From Solirubrobacteraceae bacterium (lineage in GTDB: Bacteria; Actinomycetota; Thermoleophilia; Solirubrobacterales; Solirubrobacteraceae), in NCBI GenBank assembly GCA_025928415.1, contig JAICJK010000028.1, positions 1 to 12,272 on the forward strand: a stretch of DNA of 12,272 bases. The letters run 5' to 3'. A program made the translations under genes and the position numbers. Of the stretch, positions 1-6,526 are shown one piece after another (within the stretch, counting starts at the first letter, position 1; every line of letters starts with the position of its first letter). The notes beneath the pieces were generated by a model. It had not been told where the DNA came from. It saw nothing but the letters and a program-made list of their open reading frames with translations, and made no database searches.

Positions 1-868
1 GCGCCAGCCGCTCGACGAGCTCGTCGGCGACCGCGTCCGCGACCACCAGCCGCGCGCCGGCGGTGCAGACCTCGCCCTGGTTGCGGAACGTGGCGTTCAT
101 CGCCCCGGCCAGCGCCGCGTCGAGATCGGCGTCGTCGAGGACGATGTTGGCCGACTTGCCGCCGAGCTCCAGCGTCAGGCGCTTCATCGAGTCCGCTGCC
201 GCCCGCTGGATCTCGCGGCCGACCGCGGTCGAGCCGGTGAACGAGATCTTGTCGACCCCCGGATGCCCGACCAGGGCGCGCCCTGTCGTGCCGTCGCCCG
301 TGACCACGTGCCAGACCTCGGGCGGGAAACCCGCCTCCAGCGCCAGCTCGCGCAGGCGTAGCGCGCTCAGCGGGGCGTCCTCGGAGGGCTTGTGGACCAC
401 GGCGTTGCCGCAGGCGAGCGCCGGCGCGAGCTTCCAGGTCGCGATCACCAGCGGGAAGTTCCACGGGGTGATGACGCCCACGACCCCGAGCGGCTCGCGC
501 AGCGTGTAGGTGAACACCCCCGGGTTGGCGGGGTTGGTGGTGCCGAGGATCTTCGACGGCCAGCCGGCGTAGTACAGCCAGGTCTGGGCGGTGAACTTGA
601 CGTCGCGGGCGCGCGCCTCGGCCAGCGGCTTGCCGACGTCGCGGCTCTCGAGCTCCGCGAGCTCGTCGGCATGCCCGTCGATCAGCCGGGCGAGCTCGAT
701 CAGCAGCCGCGTGCGCTGCGTGGGATCCATGCGCGCCCACGCGCGCTGGGCGTCGCGGGCCGCGTCCACGGCCGCGCCGACGTCGGCGGCCCCGTGGACG
801 GGAAGCGTCCCGAGCACCTCGCCGGTCGCCGGATCGACGCTCTGGAAGGTCTGGGCGCTTGCGCTCAC
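1..868 (-). CDS. NAD(P)-dependent aldehyde dehydrogenase, N-terminal 289 residues (3' end outside window)
   Basis: Oxidises an aldehyde to its carboxylic acid with NAD(P)+ in the cytoplasm. Reading leftward from GTG at 868 gives an uninterrupted ALDH-superfamily protein that runs off the window edge. Visible family residues are the oxyanion-hole Asn137 in TPWNFP, the cofactor-binding Lys160 in HKPSE, FTGST, general-base Glu234 in LELGGK and the nucleophile Cys268 in GEVCTAG. The Glu-Cys spacing of 34 is the family's usual one. The specific substrate cannot be read from the sequence; an aryl-acetaldehyde or a ring-cleavage semialdehyde would fit the neighbours. The start is chosen because CATAGT lies 7 bases upstream, the spacing of a leaderless promoter, and no clear Shine-Dalgarno is present. 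GTG at 895 is a possible alternative that adds 9 residues. It is divergent from the aldolase operon, with a 29-base gap holding an operator-like element. Confidence 0.93.
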   Translation of the reverse strand, partial: MSASAQTFQSVDPATGEVLGTLPVHGAADVGAAVDAARDAQRAWARMDPTQRTRLLIELARLIDGHADELAELESRDVGKPLAEARARDVKFTAQTWLYYAGWPSKILGTTNPANPGVFTYTLREPLGVVGVITPWNFPLVIATWKLAPALACGNAVVHKPSEDAPLSALRLRELALEAGFPPEVWHVVTGDGTTGRALVGHPGVDKISFTGSTAVGREIQRAAADSMKRLTLELGGKSANIVLDDADLDAALAGAMNATFRNQGEVCTAGARLVVADAVADELVERLA

Positions 869-875
869 CTGGTCC

Positions 876-881
876 ACTATG
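876..881 (-). promoter_or_regulatory. Putative leaderless -10 hexamer for the aldehyde dehydrogenase
   Basis: On the minus strand the hexamer CATAGT (4 of 6 matches to TATAAT) ends 7 bases before the GTG start codon at 868. That spacing puts transcription start on or next to the start codon, as in leaderless actinobacterial genes, and there is no Shine-Dalgarno. It overlaps the left edge of the operator-like element at 879-899. This is inference from spacing only. Confidence 0.4.
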
Positions 882-899
882 CGAGACTCTGTCACATAT
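879..899. promoter_or_regulatory. Operator-like imperfect palindrome between aldehyde dehydrogenase and aldolase operon (site 1)
   Basis: The 21 bases have 6 of 10 symmetric positions paired, around a core GA-N5-TC. Aligned without gaps to the element at 8024-8044, 15 of 22 bases agree (879-900 against 8024-8045), giving the shared form ATGYGAGAY-N3-GTCNCAYATG. It overlaps the putative -10 of the leftward gene and the ATG (898) of the rightward operon, so a bound protein could block both. The regulator family is not recognisable and no regulator gene is in the window. Confidence 0.5.
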
Positions 900-1587
900 G
901 CTGGGATTTGGCAACCGCCGGCGGGGGCTGTTCCTGAAGCTCGCGTCCACCGAGATCGTCGATCTCACGGCGGCGGCGGGGCTGGACTTCGCGGTCGTCG
1001 ACCTCGAACACTCCCAGCTCTCGGAGGCCGAGGCGCGGGCCCTGATCCGCCACGCCGCGGCGATCGGGTTCCCGGCTCTGGCAAGGATCCCAGACGTCGA
1101 CCGCGGCGCGGTCAACCGGCTGCTCGAGGCGGGCGCGGCGGGCATCCAGCTCTCCACCGTCACCAGCGCCGCCCAGGTCCGCGACCTGCGCGCGGCGATG
1201 CGCTACGCCCCCGACGGCCGCCGCTCGGTGTCGCTCTCCCATCCGCAGGCCGCCTACGGCGCCATCGCGCTGGCCGACTACCTCGGCGCGCAGGCCGCGC
1301 GGCCGGCGCTCCTGGTCGCCCAGATCGAGACCGCGACGACGGAGGACCCGCTCGCGGACATCGCGGCCGCGGGGCCCGACGTCATGTTCCTCGGGATGAC
1401 CGACCTGTCCGTCGACCTCGGGCTCGACGGCGCTCGCGCGCGTGCGCGCGTGGAGGAGGTGGCCGGCGCCGCGGCCGCGGCGGGCATCCCGCTCGGCGCC
1501 TTCGGCCTGGACGACGAGCGGGTCGTCTACGACCTCGTCTCCTCGGACCTGAGCCTGCTGCGCGCGGCGGTGGCCGATGCCGCCTGA
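898..1587 (+). CDS. HpcH/HpaI-family aldolase
   Basis: Predicted divalent-metal-dependent class II aldolase of the HpcH/HpaI (citrate-lyase-like TIM barrel) family. Known members split 4-hydroxy-2-oxo acids to pyruvate and an aldehyde, typically the last step of a meta-cleavage route. The 229-residue protein keeps the expected active-site positions: His38 in DLEHS, Arg63 in ALARIP, the metal ligands Glu144 in QIET and Asp169 in MTDLSVDLG. It is somewhat shorter than E. coli HpaI (about 260), mostly at the N-terminus. The ATG at 898 is chosen because the only upstream in-frame option is a TTG at 859 inside the divergent gene. It is the first gene of a seven-gene operon and overlaps the next gene by 11 bases. 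It has no good Shine-Dalgarno, so it may be translated from a nearly leaderless transcript. The exact substrate is unknown. Confidence 0.9.
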   Translation: MLGFGNRRRGLFLKLASTEIVDLTAAAGLDFAVVDLEHSQLSEAEARALIRHAAAIGFPALARIPDVDRGAVNRLLEAGAAGIQLSTVTSAAQVRDLRAAMRYAPDGRRSVSLSHPQAAYGAIALADYLGAQAARPALLVAQIETATTEDPLADIAAAGPDVMFLGMTDLSVDLGLDGARARARVEEVAGAAAAAGIPLGAFGLDDERVVYDLVSSDLSLLRAAVADAA

Positions 1588-2599
1588 CCTGCGGATCGCG
1601 CTGGGCCCGATCGCGCTGCGCAACCCGCTGATCTGCGGGTCGGGCGAGCACGTGCGGACCCTGGAGGACCTCACCGCGGCGATCGACGCCGGCGCCGCGG
1701 CGGTCGTCGGCAAGTCCGCCAACGAGTCCGACGCGGGCCGCCGGCAGTCCGACGCCATCGCCTGGACGTTCCTCGAGGACGGTCGGCGGGAGGTCCCGAC
1801 CGCGGCGGCGTCGCGGTCGGCCTCGATGCTCAACCGCTCGGGCCTCGTCCAGCAGCCGTGGGATGAGTGGCTGGCCACGCTCGCCGCGGCGGACGCCTAC
1901 GCGAGCGAGCGCGGCGCCTGGGTGGCCGCCAGCCTGATCCCCGCCGACGAGCGCGAGCTGCCGCGCCTGGCCGCCGACGCCGAGCGGGCGGGGCTGCGCT
2001 GGGTCGAGCTCAACCTGTCCGCCCCGCACGCGGGCGAGGCCGCGCCCGGGGCCATCGAGCGGCCGGGCGACCCCGGCCGCGCCGGCCGGCTGACCGCGGC
2101 GGTGCGGGGCGCGGTCTCCGGCGCGCTGACCGTCAAGCTCGCCGCCGAGCACCACGACGTGGTGGCGCTGGCCGCCGCCGTGCGCGAGGCCGGCGCCGAC
2201 GCCGTCGTGCTGGTCGGCCGCCACATGGGCTTCCTGCCCGACCTGGCCACCCGCCGCCCGGTGCTCGGGTCCTTCGGCGGCTACAGCGGCGCCTGGGCGC
2301 TGCCGCTCGCCCTGCGGTGGGTGGCCAAGACGCGCGCCGCGCTCGGCCCCGAGGTGCCGCTGGTCGGCACCAACGGCGCCCGCGACGGCGGCGACGTCGC
2401 GCGCTTCCTGCTGGCCGGCGCGAGCGCCGTGCAGGTCGCCAGCAGCGTGATCGTCGAGGGCTTCGGGGCGCTGACGCGGATGCTGGACGAGCTCTCGGCC
2501 TACCTGGGCGCGCAGGGCGCCGACGCGCGGGAGCTCGTCGGCGCGGCGGCCGACGCCGTGCTGAGCTACGAGGAGGCGGCAGTGAGGAGCAGAGGATGA
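1577..2599 (+). CDS. Dihydroorotate-dehydrogenase-like flavoprotein (FMN TIM barrel) lacking the usual catalytic Cys/Ser
   Basis: Predicted soluble FMN oxidoreductase of the dihydroorotate/dihydropyrimidine dehydrogenase fold, 340 residues. Family features are the opening LGPIALRNPLICGSG, Lys46 in VVGKS, the NLSxPH motif at 146-151, Lys187 in LTVKL, and the C-terminal phosphate-binding segment GTNGARDGGD followed by GASAVQVASSV (264-291). In true dihydroorotate and dihydropyrimidine dehydrogenases the residue after NLS/NVS is a Cys or Ser that acts as base; here it is Ala149. No CxxC iron-sulfur motifs are present. It sits between a catabolic aldolase and a P450, not with pyrimidine genes, so a biosynthetic pyrD role is unlikely. 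A flavin-dependent step on an unsaturated catabolic intermediate is possible. The stop overlaps the P450 start as ATGA. Family call is good; function is open. Confidence 0.82.
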   Translation: MPPDLRIALGPIALRNPLICGSGEHVRTLEDLTAAIDAGAAAVVGKSANESDAGRRQSDAIAWTFLEDGRREVPTAAASRSASMLNRSGLVQQPWDEWLATLAAADAYASERGAWVAASLIPADERELPRLAADAERAGLRWVELNLSAPHAGEAAPGAIERPGDPGRAGRLTAAVRGAVSGALTVKLAAEHHDVVALAAAVREAGADAVVLVGRHMGFLPDLATRRPVLGSFGGYSGAWALPLALRWVAKTRAALGPEVPLVGTNGARDGGDVARFLLAGASAVQVASSVIVEGFGALTRMLDELSAYLGAQGADARELVGAAADAVLSYEEAAVRSRG

Positions 2600-3786
2600 G
2601 CGAGGCGGTGGGAGTCGGCGGGTCGGTGACGCTCGAGGAGCTCGAGCGCGACCCGTACCCGATCTACGCGCGGCTGCGCGACGAGGAGCCGGTGTCGTGG
2701 GTGGAGTCCGTGGGGCTGTGGCTGGTCACGCGCTGGGACGACGTGCAGACCGTCGACAAGGACTCGGCGGCGTTCACCGGCGAGACCGAGCCGTCGACGC
2801 TCAACCGCACGTTCGGCAAGAACCTGCTGGGCTCCGAGGGCGCCTACCACGACCGCGTCAAGGCGATCATCCACCCGTGGTTCCGCACCGGCGCGATCGG
2901 CCACTTCCCCGGCGAGGTCATCGGGCCGCTCGTGCGCGAGCTGATCGCCGGGTTCTCCGAGCGCGGCGAGGTCGACCTCGTCGCGCAGCTCGCCGAGCCG
3001 CTGTCGGTGCGCGTCCTGCGCCGGGCCACCGGGCTGGAGGAGGTCGACGACGACACGCTGCGGCGCTGGTTCGCCGGCCTGGCGGAGGGCGCGGCGAACT
3101 TCGAGGGCGACCCGGCCAAGCAGGAGCTCGCCGACGCCACCAGCCGGGACGTCGACGAGCGCACGGCGCCGATCCTCGACCGCCTGGCCCGGGAGCCCGA
3201 CGACACCCTGCTGTCGAGCATGATCCACACGCGCGTCGACGGGGAGGGCCTGTCGCGCGCCGAGATCCAGGCCAACCTGAAGGTGATGATCGTCGGCGGG
3301 CTGCAGGCCGTCTCCGACGCCATCGCGATCACCGTCTGGGCGCTGCTGTCGCACCCCGAGCAGGCCGCGCTGGTCCGCGCCGACCCGGAGCTCGCCGCGC
3401 CGGCCGTCGAGGAGGCGCTGCGCTGGCACTCCCCGGTCGGGACGTCGACGCGCCAGACGACCGCCGAGACCGAGCTGGCGGGCGTCGCCCTGCCCGCGGG
3501 CGCGCTGATCGCGGCCGTGCTCGCGTCCGCCAACCGCGACCCGCGCCACTGGGACCGCCCCGACGCCTACGTCCTCGACCGCCCGCGGCGCCCGCACCTC
3601 GCCTTCGCCGCCGGCCCCCACGTGTGCGTCGGGAGCCTGCTCGCGCGCTTCGAGGCCCGCACGGCGCTGCAGGAGCTGCTGGGCGCGCTGGGAGGCCTGC
3701 GGCTCGACCCCGCGCGGCCGCCGGTCTTCACGGGCTGGGAGTTCCGCTCGCCGCAGCACCTGCACCTGCTCTTCGACCCCGCCTGA
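2596..3786 (+). CDS. Cytochrome P450 with an unusual I-helix
   Basis: Heme-thiolate monooxygenase, soluble bacterial type, 396 residues. The ExxR motif is Glu273-Ala-Leu-Arg276. The heme loop FAAGPHVCVG (337-346) matches FxxGxHxCxG, with Cys344 as the axial ligand. The I-helix segment reads IVGGLQAVSD (232-241); the usual (A/G)Gx(D/E)T acid-alcohol pair used for O2 activation is replaced by Gln and Ala. The start at 2596 is supported by AGGAG a few bases upstream and a 4-base overlap with the preceding gene. No ferredoxin or ferredoxin reductase is encoded in the window, so electrons must come from elsewhere. Immediately upstream of ring-cleavage dioxygenase subunits, a role in hydroxylating or O-demethylating an aromatic acid to a catechol is likely, but this is inferred from context. 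The CYP family cannot be assigned by eye. Confidence 0.93.
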   Translation: MSEAVGVGGSVTLEELERDPYPIYARLRDEEPVSWVESVGLWLVTRWDDVQTVDKDSAAFTGETEPSTLNRTFGKNLLGSEGAYHDRVKAIIHPWFRTGAIGHFPGEVIGPLVRELIAGFSERGEVDLVAQLAEPLSVRVLRRATGLEEVDDDTLRRWFAGLAEGAANFEGDPAKQELADATSRDVDERTAPILDRLAREPDDTLLSSMIHTRVDGEGLSRAEIQANLKVMIVGGLQAVSDAIAITVWALLSHPEQAALVRADPELAAPAVEEALRWHSPVGTSTRQTTAETELAGVALPAGALIAAVLASANRDPRHWDRPDAYVLDRPRRPHLAFAAGPHVCVGSLLARFEARTALQELLGALGGLRLDPARPPVFTGWEFRSPQHLHLLFDPA

Positions 3787-3796
3787 TCGGAGGACC

Positions 3797-4156
3797 ATGA
3801 CCAGCAGCACCGATGAGCTGACCGCCGACTACCTGCAGCGCCTGGCCGCCGTGCAGCCCAGCGACCTGCCCGCGGACCTCGACCTGTTCTCCGAGGACAC
3901 CGCGACCCGGGGCATCCGCCTCAACAAGGCGGCCTACTCGCTCAAGCACGCCGAGCAGCGCGAGCTGTTCGCCGCCGACGAGGAGCGCTGGATGGAGCAG
4001 TTCGGTTTGACCGGCGAGGAGCGGGACCTGCTGCGCCGCCGCGACTGGATCGGGCTGTGGCGCGGCGGGATGACGATCTACGTGATGGTGAAGCTCTCGG
4101 GCGTGACGGGCACGCCGCTGCCCGAGATCGGCAAGCAGATGAGGGAGGCGGGCTGA
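3797..4156 (+). CDS. LigA-like small (alpha) subunit of a type II extradiol ring-cleavage dioxygenase
   Basis: A 119-residue all-helical protein resembling the alpha subunit of protocatechuate 4,5-dioxygenase. The N-terminal part (RGIRLNKAAYSLKHAEQR, about 38-55) and the C-terminal LigA core (GLTGEERDLLRRRDWIGL, then GGMTIYVMVKLSGV) both follow the family pattern. In characterised LigAB enzymes the alpha subunit covers the active site of the beta subunit and contributes to substrate binding, but carries no metal. It is slightly shorter than LigA of Sphingobium (139). GGAGG at 3789-3793 precedes the ATG. Its stop overlaps the start of the catalytic subunit gene (TGATG), which fits coupled translation of a 1:1 complex. 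Confidence 0.88.
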   Translation: MTSSTDELTADYLQRLAAVQPSDLPADLDLFSEDTATRGIRLNKAAYSLKHAEQRELFAADEERWMEQFGLTGEERDLLRRRDWIGLWRGGMTIYVMVKLSGVTGTPLPEIGKQMREAG

Positions 4157-5007
4157 TGGCCAGGGTGATCGGAGGGATCGGCGCGTCGCACGCGCCGTCC
4201 ATGGAGCACGTGTACGACGCCGGCGACGACGTCCGCCGCAACGACGAGTGGGAGCCGCTGTTCGGGCCGTTCTCGGAGGTCTCGTCGTGGCTGGCCGAGC
4301 TGCGCCCCGACCGGCTGGTCGTCATCTACAACGACCACATGGACGAGTTCTTCCTGAACGCCTACCCGACGTTCGCGCTGGGGGTGGCCGACAGCTACCC
4401 GGTCGCCGACGAGGGCTTCGGCGCCCGGCCGTTCCCGCCGCTGCCGGGCGACGCCGCGCTCGGCTGGCACATCGCCCGGTCGCTGGTGGCCGACGAGTTC
4501 GACCCGACGATCTGCCAGGAGCTCGAGGTCGACCACGGCGTGCTGTCGCCGCTGCCGATGGTCGACTTCGCCGAGGGCGAGGGCGCGTGGCGGATCCCGA
4601 TCGTCCCGCTCGCGGTCAACGTGATCCTGCACCCGCTGCCCACGCCGCGCCGCTGCTGGAAGCTCGGCCAGGCCGTCCGCCGCGCGATCCTGTCCTACCC
4701 CGAGGACCTCGGCGTGGTGGTCGTGGGCACCGGCGGGCTGTCGCACCAGCTCACCGGCCCGCGCTTCGGCGCGGTGACGCCGGAGTGGGACCAGGAGTTC
4801 ATGCGCCTGCTGGCCGAGGACCCCGAGCGCCTGTGCGACTACACGCACGAGGACCTCATCAAGCTCGGCGGCACCGAGTCGGTCGAGGTCGTCAACTGGC
4901 TGGCGATGCGCGGCGCGCTGGGCCCCGAGGCGACCGCGAAGGTCACTGCGTACTACCCGCACAAGATCATGGGCTACGGCCTGCAGTCCTACGCGGTGGC
5001 GGCATGA
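4156..5007 (+). CDS. LigB-like catalytic (beta) subunit of a type II extradiol ring-cleavage dioxygenase
   Basis: Non-heme Fe(II) enzyme predicted to open a catechol-type aromatic ring, 283 residues. It keeps the residues known from Sphingobium LigB at the same or nearly the same numbers: His12 in GASHAPS and His61 in YNDHMDEFF as iron ligands, His197 in GTGGLSHQL as the catalytic acid/base (LigB His195), and Glu244 in the segment GTESVEVVNW as the third ligand (LigB Glu242). Only a small two-residue shift separates the numbering. The family also includes gallate, 3-O-methylgallate, 2-aminophenol and DOPA-type dioxygenases, so the ring substrate is not fixed by the motifs. GGGAGG upstream lies inside the alpha-subunit gene. 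The stop overlaps the next ATG as ATGA. Confidence 0.92.
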   Translation: MARVIGGIGASHAPSMEHVYDAGDDVRRNDEWEPLFGPFSEVSSWLAELRPDRLVVIYNDHMDEFFLNAYPTFALGVADSYPVADEGFGARPFPPLPGDAALGWHIARSLVADEFDPTICQELEVDHGVLSPLPMVDFAEGEGAWRIPIVPLAVNVILHPLPTPRRCWKLGQAVRRAILSYPEDLGVVVVGTGGLSHQLTGPRFGAVTPEWDQEFMRLLAEDPERLCDYTHEDLIKLGGTESVEVVNWLAMRGALGPEATAKVTAYYPHKIMGYGLQSYAVAA

Positions 5008-5903
5008 GCGCCGACCGGGTGGCCGCGCTGCTGGAGGGCGCGGTGGACCTGCACGTCCACCCCGCGCCGTCGCCGCTGCCGCGGCGCATGGACGGCGCGG
5101 AGGCCGCGCGCCTGGCCGGCGAGTCGGGCTTCAGCGCGGTCGTCGTGAAGTCCCATCACCACTCGACCGTGATGGACGTGCTGGCCCTCGAGCAGGCCGG
5201 GGTCGATCACGGCTCGGCCGAGCTCTTCGGCGGGATCGCGCTCAACGGCCCCGTCGGCGGCATCAACCCGAAGGCGGTCGACCTCGCCCTGAAGATGGGC
5301 GGCAGGATCGTGTGGTTCCCGACCATCGGGTCGGCGCAGCACATCCGCCATCACGCCGAGCACCCGAACCTGAAGTTCCCCAAGCTCGCCGTCCACCTCG
5401 AGCCGGAGGAGCCGATCGAGGTCCTCGACGGCAACGGCGGCGTGACCGAGGACGTGTACGCGATCCTCGAGTCGATCAAGGCCCACGACGCGATCCTGGC
5501 CAGCGGCCACATGGCGCCTCACCAGATCACCGCCGTCTTCCAGGCGGCGCGCGAGGTGGGGGTGCAGCGGATGCTCGTCAACCACCCCAACTTCGTCATC
5601 GAGGCGTCCCACGAGGACGCCAGGCGCTGGGTGGAGCTCGGGGCCTACGTCGAGCACTCGCTGTGCATGTACGACGAGGAGTCCTCGTTCCACAACTGGG
5701 ACCTCGACACGATGGTCGCCTGGATCGAGGCCGTCGGCCCCGAGCGGTCGACGCTCGGCTCCGATCTCGGCCAGATGAACAACCCGCTGCCCACCGACTC
5801 GTTCCGGAAGATCGTCGGGCGCCTGCTCGAGCGCGGCACGTCCGAGGACACCGTGCGCCGGATGGTGGCGACCAACCCGGCCGAGCTGCTGGGCGTCGCC
5901 TGA
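5004..5903 (+). CDS. DUF6282-like metal-dependent hydrolase (amidohydrolase superfamily)
   Basis: A 299-residue protein with a metal-dependent TIM-barrel signature: HxH (His17, His19) in DLHVHP on strand 1, a His-rich segment KSHHHST (49-55), His169 in SGHM, His194 in NHPNF and Asp254 in LGSDLGQ. I associate this arrangement with the poorly characterised DUF6282 family. Characterised superfamily relatives in aromatic degradation include LigI (2-pyrone-4,6-dicarboxylate hydrolase), LigJ and ACMSD-type decarboxylases. A hydrolysis, hydration or decarboxylation step after ring opening by the adjacent LigAB pair is therefore plausible but unproven. It overlaps the dioxygenase stop codon by four bases and has no independent Shine-Dalgarno, so it is probably translationally coupled. 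Family recognition is from memory of motifs. Confidence 0.8.
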   Translation: MSADRVAALLEGAVDLHVHPAPSPLPRRMDGAEAARLAGESGFSAVVVKSHHHSTVMDVLALEQAGVDHGSAELFGGIALNGPVGGINPKAVDLALKMGGRIVWFPTIGSAQHIRHHAEHPNLKFPKLAVHLEPEEPIEVLDGNGGVTEDVYAILESIKAHDAILASGHMAPHQITAVFQAAREVGVQRMLVNHPNFVIEASHEDARRWVELGAYVEHSLCMYDEESSFHNWDLDTMVAWIEAVGPERSTLGSDLGQMNNPLPTDSFRKIVGRLLERGTSEDTVRRMVATNPAELLGVA

Positions 5904-5909
5904 GCGCCG

Positions 5910-6506
5910 ATGGCCGGGGCGACCGGAGGTGACCGGCCGGACGTCGCCCCGCAGGCACCACCGGCCTCGGCGCTGGAGCGCGAGGCCGAGGCGTGGGTGG
6001 CGGACTACGTCAACGTCCGCCACCTGCTGCGCACGCGCGACTGGCTGGTCGCGCTTGCGCCGGAGGCCGGGGAGGCGCTCCGCGTCGCGGCGCTCACCCA
6101 CGACATCGAGCGCCGGGTCCCCGGCGGCCCGCGGCTGGACGCCCGCCGCGCGGGCGGGCAGGACGCGGCCTACCTGCACGAGCACGCGCGCCGCTCGGCG
6201 CGGATCGTCGACGCCTGGCTGGGCGAGCGGGGCGCGGGCCGGGAGCTCCGCGCGAGCGTCTTCGAGCTGATCCTGCGCCACGAGATCGGCGGCACGCCGG
6301 CCGCCGACCTGGTGCAGGCCGCCGACTCGCTGTCGTTCCTGGAGGTCAACGCGGGCCGCGCCCGCGCCTGGGTCGACGAGGGGCGCTGCGACCTCGCCGA
6401 GGCGCAGGCCAAGCTGGACTGGATGCGCGACCGCATCGCGGTCCCCGCCGCCGCCGCGGCCGCGGCCGGGCTGCACGCCGTGGCGCTCGTGGCGCTCGCG
6501 GCGTGA
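5910..6506 (+). CDS. Small HD-domain-like protein of unknown function
   Basis: A 198-residue helical protein with the layout of an HD-superfamily metal phosphohydrolase: His38 in VRHLL, the His64-Asp65 doublet in LTHDIE, further His at 90 and 92, His124 in LRHEIGG and Asp139 in QAADSLSFLE. The C-terminus is Ala-rich. It starts 6 bases after the hydrolase stop, so it ends the operon. No Shine-Dalgarno precedes the ATG, and a somewhat later start is possible because the first 20 residues are low-complexity. Why an HD protein belongs with an aromatic catabolic operon is unclear. Nucleotide or phosphoester hydrolysis is the general activity of the fold, but the substrate here is unknown. Confidence 0.72.
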   Translation: MAGATGGDRPDVAPQAPPASALEREAEAWVADYVNVRHLLRTRDWLVALAPEAGEALRVAALTHDIERRVPGGPRLDARRAGGQDAAYLHEHARRSARIVDAWLGERGAGRELRASVFELILRHEIGGTPAADLVQAADSLSFLEVNAGRARAWVDEGRCDLAEAQAKLDWMRDRIAVPAAAAAAAGLHAVALVALAA

Positions 6507-6526
6507 GCCCCGCCTCGTCCGGATCG

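Noticed and set aside
859..897. Upstream TTG start for the aldolase
   Set aside because: It would add 13 residues with no family similarity and would overlap the aldehyde dehydrogenase start; the ATG at 898 is preferred.
63..937. Rightward open frames across the aldehyde dehydrogenase
   Set aside because: The minus-strand ALDH with Asn137, Glu234 and Cys268 is clearly the real gene; it simply runs off the window.
1577..2599. Calling the flavoprotein PyrD (pyrimidine biosynthesis)
   Set aside because: Ala149 replaces the catalytic Cys/Ser and the neighbours are catabolic, so only the fold family is claimed.
2566..3810. Leftward 414-codon open frame across the P450 gene
   Set aside because: Shadow frame of GC-rich coding DNA; the P450 on the plus strand has all its motifs and the antisense product is low-complexity.
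6507..6526. Terminator between the converging HD and permease genes
   Set aside because: Only 20 bases separate the stops and I could not find a convincing hairpin there.
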